Below are positions 6,643 to 10,870 of a stretch of DNA of 10,870 nt, in pieces. Origin of the DNA: Proteobacteria bacterium UBA1148 (lineage in GTDB: Bacteria; Pseudomonadota; Gammaproteobacteria; Steroidobacterales; Rariloculaceae); NCBI GenBank assembly GCA_002311835.1, contig DBZY01000033.1, forward strand, positions 25,647 through 36,516. Direction: 5' to 3'. A program made the translations under genes and the position numbers. The first letter of the stretch is position 1. Each line of letters opens with the position of its first letter. The notes beneath the pieces were generated by a model. It was given only the letters and a program-made list of their open reading frames with translations, was not told the origin of the DNA and did not search any database.

Positions 6643-8331
6643 CTAGCGGTGTTGCCGGATGCTTGGTTCCATTTCTCCTTTCTTCATTCGATTTATGTAG
6701 TCGTGATAGGCGCTCATCGCCTGTCTTCCAAATATCCATATGATGGGCGCATTTGCCCATAACATCACTCCGGTGCCAACACCTGTGAGATTGTCCAGAT
6801 CGGCATCGGACTCGATGAAACCTAGGGTCGCAACGACAATTAGCAAGCAGTAGATAACTTTGTACGTTATAACCATCCGTTCCCCAAACAAGAACACTAC
6901 TCCTTGTTCACCGTAGTAACTCCAGGAGATCATGGTAGAGAGAGCAAACAACCACACTGCTAGGGTCACGAGCCACTTTCCAAGGCCAGGAGTGACTGAG
7001 TCGAAGGCCTTCGCTGTCAGCGTTGCGCCCACGTAGGTTGCATACACTCCTGTGTTTTCGACTCTGGGATGGGAGTTGCTAGCCAAAGTGTCCCACTCAA
7101 TTACCAACGAACTGTTCTGAGTAACGACATGACCCTCCAGACGATGAGAGTTGTTAGCTGATTGAGGGTTAGGGTCGGCATTAACAATCATAAAAACAAC
7201 GTCGCCCTCACCCCACTCATCGTTAATGCGCTCCGGTGCGGGAAGAGTTTCCAAGCTCCAAAGAGCAGCGCCTAAAGGAACCACATTGGGCGCAACACTG
7301 AAATGGGCTTCCGGTGCTCGGTTCCATATCCCTGTCGAGAGAATAACAAGGGCCGTAAACGTACAGACGATTATTGTATCGATGAACGGTTCCAGGCCAG
7401 CTACCAAAGCTTCACGCACTGGTTCATCAGTTTTTGCAGCAGAGTGAGCAATCGGTGAAGAACCCTGTCCTGCTTCATTTGAAAATAGCGCCCGTTTCAT
7501 CCCAAACAAAAAGGCGTAACCTGCTGTACCACCGATGAACGCACCGGCCATTTCCTGTGGAAGAAACGCTGACTGTATTATCAATGCAAACATAGCTGGG
7601 ATATCGCTTGCATTTATGACTAAAACGTATGTGCCAGCAAGAAGGTAGAGAGTCACCATGATTGGAACGAGTCGTCCCGCGACGGCACCAATACGTTTGA
7701 TACCACCAATGATGACCATCCCGACCAGTATCGCAAGCACGATACCAGCGATGGGGCTGGGAACGTCGAAATATTCTTCCGTAATTTCGCCGACGTTCCA
7801 GGCCTGAAACATGTTGCCACCGGTCACGGTAGAGACTAGTAGGGTAATGCAGAACAGTCCGCCGATGAATTTTCCGAGTGGAGCAAGCCTGGGATTCATC
7901 CGGGCGAGTCCTTTGCTAACGACCCACATAGGACCCCCATGCGGATTGTCGGGATCATCCGTGTTTCGGTAGAGCATGGAAAGGCTGACTTCCGTTAACT
8001 TGATAGCCATCCCGAAAATACCGACTACCCACATCCAGAAAATCGCGCCCGGACCGCCTAGCGCAATGGCAAGTGCCACACCCCCGATGTTACCTAGACC
8101 AACCGTAGCCGAAAGTGCGGCAGACAATGCTTGAAAATGGTTGATCGCTCCTGGAGCTTTGGGGTCGTCGTAACTTCCTCGTAGTACTTGAACACCGTGA
8201 GTAAGGGATCGGTACTGGCTGAAGCCGCTCCAGATTGTGAATACTATTCCCGTACCAAGCAGTATTATTAGTACGCTGTCATGCCAGATAATACTGTTTA
8301 GCGTTATCAGGAGCGTCGTAAAATCTTCCAT
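6643..8331 (-). CDS. Sodium/alanine (amino acid) symporter, AGCS family
   Basis: This 562-residue inner-membrane protein belongs to the alanine or glycine:cation symporter family, which imports small neutral amino acids with sodium. The family signature GGPGAIFWMWVVGIFGM lies at about residues 92-108, preceded by ALSATVGLGNIGGVALAI. The conserved loop NEAGQGSSPIAHSAAKTDEP (285-304) and LFALSTMISWSYYGEQG (461-477) are intact. About ten or more hydrophobic segments are visible. It is longer than the usual 450-490 residues because a hydrophilic stretch of about 100 residues (roughly 337-434) sits between the FTALVILSTGIW helix and the GATLTAKAF helix. ATG 8331 is chosen: AAGGGG lies five bases upstream, whereas ATG 8334 and GTG 8337 crowd or overlap that site. 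The gene follows the thiolase by 20 bases and is probably co-transcribed. The exact amino acid transported cannot be read from sequence. Confidence 0.93.
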   Translation of the reverse strand: MEDFTTLLITLNSIIWHDSVLIILLGTGIVFTIWSGFSQYRSLTHGVQVLRGSYDDPKAPGAINHFQALSAALSATVGLGNIGGVALAIALGGPGAIFWMWVVGIFGMAIKLTEVSLSMLYRNTDDPDNPHGGPMWVVSKGLARMNPRLAPLGKFIGGLFCITLLVSTVTGGNMFQAWNVGEITEEYFDVPSPIAGIVLAILVGMVIIGGIKRIGAVAGRLVPIMVTLYLLAGTYVLVINASDIPAMFALIIQSAFLPQEMAGAFIGGTAGYAFLFGMKRALFSNEAGQGSSPIAHSAAKTDEPVREALVAGLEPFIDTIIVCTFTALVILSTGIWNRAPEAHFSVAPNVVPLGAALWSLETLPAPERINDEWGEGDVVFMIVNADPNPQSANNSHRLEGHVVTQNSSLVIEWDTLASNSHPRVENTGVYATYVGATLTAKAFDSVTPGLGKWLVTLAVWLFALSTMISWSYYGEQGVVFLFGERMVITYKVIYCLLIVVATLGFIESDADLDNLTGVGTGVMLWANAPIIWIFGRQAMSAYHDYINRMKKGEMEPSIRQHR

Positions 8332-8351
8332 CATCACCCCTTAAGATAAGA

Positions 8352-9635
8352 TCAGCTAGCCTCAAGGATGGCAGTGACGCCCATGCCACCCGCAGTACAA
8401 ACTGATACTAGGCCCCGGCCTGAACCTTTCTGGTGCAATAGTGTTGCTAACGAGCCAAGAATGCGCGTACCCGTCGCAGCAAACGGATGTCCGATTGCAA
8501 CACTCCCGCCTTTCGAGTTTAGTTTTCGTCGATCAATCTCCCCCAGTGGTGTGTTTCTTCCTAGCCGGGTTGAACAAAAAGATTCAGATTCCCATGCCTT
8601 TAAGGTTGCTAGCGTTTGAGCCGCAAAAGCCTCATGAATCTCGTAGAAATCAAAGTCCGCCAGTGAGAGTGATGCGTCATTCAACATTTCTGAGACCGCA
8701 TACGCAGGAGCCATTAGAAGCCCCTCCTGGTTTACGAAGTCCACCGCTGTGACTCGGGAGTGTGTCAGATATGCGAGTATAGGCAGTCCTCGCTCACGGG
8801 CCCACTCTTCTGAGGCTAGAAGCACGGCTGAGGCGCCATCAGTTAAGGGGGTGCTGTTTCCAGCGGTCATAGTACCGTGCTCACTGCGATCAAACAGCGG
8901 TCTCAACTTTGCAAGTTGCTCCATACTAGAATCCGGTCTGACGTTGTTATCTTTCCGAAGTCCCTGGTATTCGACCAGGAGATCGTCATAAAAGCCTTCT
9001 TCCTGAGCTTGCGTTGCTCGCCGATGGCTTTCTAGCGCGAAAGCATCCTGATCCGTTCTGCTGAGCTGCCACTCTCTGGCTGTGAGTTCCATGCTTTCTC
9101 CCATTGAGAGCTTTGTGCGTGGTTCAATGACGCCAGGAAATTCGGGCTTGAAGTGACGTGGACGCAACGCCAACCAGGGTTTTATCTTCTGCCCTAGACT
9201 GCGCCCACGCGCGCTTTCCATGAGGATTGCGCGATAGGCCTCAGGGTATACTATAGGGACGTCGCTGATGCTATCCGTTCCTCCTGCAATACCTGCTTCA
9301 ATCAATCCCGTGCAAATCTTAGTTCCGATGAGGACCGCGGCAGATAGGCTTGTCCCACAGGCACGTTGAATATCAAAAGCAGGTGTTTCAGGCGCTAGTC
9401 CCGAGGAGAGCGTAGATTCGCGGGCAAGATTCCAGTCCCTAGAATGTTTAATAACCGCCCCAAGAGAAACGTCGCCCAGTCGCTCACCAGTGAGTGCAAA
9501 TTTTTCAACCAGTGAGGCAAGTACTTTACTCATCATCTGTTGATTTGAACAATTGCGGTAGGCTGTGTGAGAACGAGCGAAGGGAATTCGCAAGCTCCCG
9601 ATGATAGCAATGGGCCGAGATAGCTGATTACGCAT
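8352..9635 (-). CDS. Acetyl-CoA acyltransferase (FadI-type thiolase)
   Basis: Thiolases cleave 3-ketoacyl-CoA to acetyl-CoA and a shortened acyl-CoA, or condense two acetyl-CoA to acetoacetyl-CoA. This 427-residue protein has all four expected active-site elements: nucleophile C93 (QRACGTSLSA), H334 (YEIHEAFAAQ), H383 (VAIGHPFAATGTR) and C413 (VCTAGGMGV). The stretch from 171 to 184 (EPRTKLSMGESMEL), HGTMTAGNSTPLTDGASAV (253-271) and VDFVNQEGLLMAPAYAV (298-314) resemble FadI-like enzymes more than FadA or PhaA, and the length is near FadI (about 436). No FadJ partner is adjacent, so chain-length preference is open; it may be an acetoacetyl-CoA thiolase. ATG 9635 has AAGGTGA about six bases upstream, and a 12-codon reading frame overlaps its start. 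The gene is upstream of, and likely co-transcribed with, the symporter gene. Confidence 0.93.
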   Translation of the reverse strand: MRNQLSRPIAIIGSLRIPFARSHTAYRNCSNQQMMSKVLASLVEKFALTGERLGDVSLGAVIKHSRDWNLARESTLSSGLAPETPAFDIQRACGTSLSAAVLIGTKICTGLIEAGIAGGTDSISDVPIVYPEAYRAILMESARGRSLGQKIKPWLALRPRHFKPEFPGVIEPRTKLSMGESMELTAREWQLSRTDQDAFALESHRRATQAQEEGFYDDLLVEYQGLRKDNNVRPDSSMEQLAKLRPLFDRSEHGTMTAGNSTPLTDGASAVLLASEEWARERGLPILAYLTHSRVTAVDFVNQEGLLMAPAYAVSEMLNDASLSLADFDFYEIHEAFAAQTLATLKAWESESFCSTRLGRNTPLGEIDRRKLNSKGGSVAIGHPFAATGTRILGSLATLLHQKGSGRGLVSVCTAGGMGVTAILEAS

Positions 9636-9666
9636 GGCCCGTCACCTTGCTAATAGACTGAGTCAT
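9628..9666 (-). CDS. Twelve-codon leader minicistron overlapping the thiolase start
   Basis: Reading leftward, ATG 9666 starts MTQSISKVTGHA and stops at TAA 9630-9628, overlapping the thiolase ATG (9635) by eight bases. Its ribosome binding site is the best in the window: AAGGAG at 9679-9674 with a seven-base spacer. It could be a leader peptide coupling ribosome entry to the thiolase gene, the relic of a lost upstream gene, or the original thiolase N-terminus displaced by a frameshift. Nothing in the peptide itself (one Thr/Gly-rich stretch, no run of regulatory codons) points to classical attenuation. Confidence 0.4.
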   Translation of the reverse strand: MTQSISKVTGHA

Positions 9667-9950
9667 ACACTTTCTCCTTGAAAATTGGCACCTCACAGAT
9701 CGACCACATTAAAGCCGTGGCCAAATTCTGTCGTAGGGCCCACATCTTCAAGGAAATCACAGAGCGAGATCAATACCAGTTCGAAGGAGCTCGCCTTATG
9801 GATGAGCCTCCGGTTCCGATGCTAGTCGAGTTTTGGAGCCGAGTGTTTCTAACTGACAGGGGGTTTTATGTAACTTATTAATAAATATATAAAATAATAT
9901 GGATGAAGGCATGTCCTGCTGCGTCGGCGCCATAGTACAGTGTCCAGCAA
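9667..9950. other. Divergent intergenic region between the thiolase gene and the gltB promoter
   Basis: No recognisable gene is present. A plus-strand frame stays open from TTG 9678 to about 9881 (67 codons) but has no ribosome binding site and resembles nothing I know. Bases 9871-9900 are almost purely A and T and contain the perfect ten-base palindrome TTATTAATAA (9875-9884). This tract lies about 65-95 bases upstream of the predicted gltB transcription start, where a bent or protein-binding site such as Lrp or IHF would be plausible; E. coli gltBDF is controlled by both. That assignment is inference only. Confidence 0.3.
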
Positions 9951-9959
9951 TGCTATAAT
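9951..9959 (+). promoter_or_regulatory. Extended -10 promoter element for gltB
   Basis: TGCTATAAT is a perfect extended -10 element (TGnTATAAT), the best promoter core in the window. There is no convincing -35 hexamer 17 bases upstream, which is normal for extended -10 promoters. Transcription would start near 9966, giving gltB a leader of about 144 bases. The element faces gltB and lies in the divergent gap, so the assignment to gltB is natural. Confidence 0.5.
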
Positions 9960-9965
9960 AAATCT

Positions 9966-10109
9966 GTACTGGCCACCGAGACCCGAATAGCGGCGTACGC
10001 CTCCAATGCAAGGCTGCCTGAAGAACTCCGCGGTCGTCCGTATTCATTGGCGCTGAGCCGCCTAGAAGCCCTGCAATTAAGCGGAGCGCCGACTTCGTCA
10101 AGGGGTGGT
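9966..10109 (+). other. Predicted 5' leader of gltB
   Basis: The leader between the predicted start site and the gltB ATG is moderately G+C-rich. It contains the perfect palindrome GGCGTACGCC (9992-10001) and a short possible hairpin around GGCGCTGAGCCGCC (about 10049-10062). I see no tRNA, no known riboswitch fold and no attenuator with a T run. The ribosome binding site AAGGGG (10100-10105) ends four bases before the ATG. Confidence 0.3.
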
Positions 10110-10870
10110 ATGACTCTGAGTCAAAACATAGCGCCAGGGGGCGGCTTTCCGCCGGCACACGGCTTGTACTCTCCTGACCAGGAGCGGGATAGCTGTGGCG
10201 TTGGATTCATTGCTCACATAAAGGGGCTAGCCAGCCACCAAATTATTCTTGATGCAGAGCACCTACTGTGCCGCATGGACCATCGTGGGGCTCGTGGATC
10301 CGACGCGAATTCCGGGGACGGTGCCGGTATTCTCACGGCGCTTCCTCACGCTTTCCTAGCTCGGGTGGCCCAGGACGATCTGGGCACGGAACTTCCGAAC
10401 CCTGGCGAATTTGCCGCAGGGGTAGTGTTTTTGCCCACCGATGAGTCTGAGAAAGACAAATGCAAGCAGACTATGGCCAGAATTTGCGCTGAAGAAGGGC
10501 AATCATTGGTCGGTTGGCGAATTGTTCCTACTCGGCCAGATGAGGCTGACTTAGGATCGACGGCAAAAGCGTCGGCACCGCAAATTGAACAAGTCTTTAT
10601 TGCTGCAGAGGATGGTCTTGCGGGGGATGCATTTGAACGAAAACTCTACCTGATCCGCAAGCGCACCAGCCATTTATTGCGCTCTGATCCCGAGATGGAA
10701 CAGGCGAAAGCCTTCTATGTATGCAGTCTGTCGACAAAAGTACTTATCTATAAGGGCATGCTAACGCCCGCTCAGCTGATGACGTTTTTCCCGGATCTCC
10801 GGCAGAAAGACTATGTGACTCATCTAGCGATGGTTCATTCGCGGTTTTCAACCAATACTTTTCCGAGCTG
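10110..10870 (+). CDS. gltB: Glutamate synthase large subunit (GltB), N-terminal part
   Basis: GltB makes glutamate from glutamine and 2-oxoglutarate, normally with NADPH delivered through GltD. The window holds the first 253 codons of a protein of about 1,500 residues; the gene runs off the right edge. The class II glutamine amidotransferase domain begins at C29 (CGVGFIAHIKG), so the first 28 residues form the propeptide that is removed to expose the catalytic N-terminal cysteine. The nearby motif RMDHRGARGSDANSGDGAGI (residues 59-78) and the later THLAMVHSRFSTNTFP (near 237-252) are highly conserved in the family. The start at ATG 10110 is supported by AAGGGG four bases upstream and by the right propeptide length. 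An extended -10 promoter lies about 150 bases upstream. No truncation or frameshift is seen in the visible part. Confidence 0.96.
   Translation, partial: MTLSQNIAPGGGFPPAHGLYSPDQERDSCGVGFIAHIKGLASHQIILDAEHLLCRMDHRGARGSDANSGDGAGILTALPHAFLARVAQDDLGTELPNPGEFAAGVVFLPTDESEKDKCKQTMARICAEEGQSLVGWRIVPTRPDEADLGSTAKASAPQIEQVFIAAEDGLAGDAFERKLYLIRKRTSHLLRSDPEMEQAKAFYVCSLSTKVLIYKGMLTPAQLMTFFPDLRQKDYVTHLAMVHSRFSTNTFPS

Noticed and set aside
9678..9881. Plus-strand frame of 67 codons starting at TTG
   Set aside because: The start is TTG with no ribosome binding site, the sequence is unrecognised, and it lies antisense to the thiolase ribosome binding site. It could be a gene relic but I cannot support it.
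9796..10158. Minus-strand open frame of 120 codons covering the gltB promoter and start
   Set aside because: It overlaps the firmly identified gltB start and its extended -10 element on the other strand, and the translation resembles no known family.

Overview
The window looks like chromosomal DNA from a gammaproteobacterium of balanced base composition. The clues are a PriA helicase, a three-subunit proton-translocating transhydrogenase, a FadI-type thiolase, an AGCS-type amino-acid/sodium symporter and a GltB that starts with a short propeptide before its catalytic cysteine. No rRNA, tRNA, CRISPR array, insertion sequence or phage gene was found. The genus cannot be fixed from the sequence alone.

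Layout. (1) Bases 1-983, minus strand: the N-terminal part of priA, cut by the window edge. (2) Bases 984-1656: a long intergenic stretch. It has an AT-rich patch in front of priA and, on the plus strand at about 1263-1465, what looks like the frameshifted remnant of an ECF-like sigma factor. (3) Bases 1657-4455, plus strand: the tight operon pntAA-pntAB-pntB, encoding the membrane transhydrogenase that makes NADPH from NADH using the proton gradient. (4) Bases 4624-6138, plus strand: an HNH endonuclease-family gene followed by a fructosamine-kinase-family gene. They lie in the same reading frame, separated only by a TAG and two sense codons, and the second appears to start at TTG. (5) Bases 6139-6642: a convergent intergenic region. 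Its AT-rich part (about 6301-6600) reads on the minus strand as a decayed, probably imported, coding fragment with two internal stops. (6) Bases 6643-9635, minus strand: a thiolase gene followed 20 bases later by a sodium/alanine-type symporter with a soluble insert of about 100 residues. A 12-codon minicistron with an excellent ribosome binding site overlaps the thiolase start. (7) Bases 9667-10109: a divergent intergenic region with an AT-rich tract and a perfect extended -10 element facing gltB. (8) Bases 10110-10870, plus strand: the 5' end of gltB, the large subunit of glutamate synthase.

How the genes fit together. Most of the window is core metabolism. The transhydrogenase supplies NADPH, which bacterial glutamate synthase typically uses. 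The symporter is expected to import small amino acids. The thiolase acts in acyl-CoA breakdown or acetoacetyl-CoA metabolism. Fructosamine kinase repairs glycated amines. I see no complete defence or mobile system. The less ordinary parts are the HNH/fructosamine-kinase junction, the thiolase leader minicistron and the two decayed genes. All functional calls rest on reading the translations by eye and on family knowledge; no database search was run.
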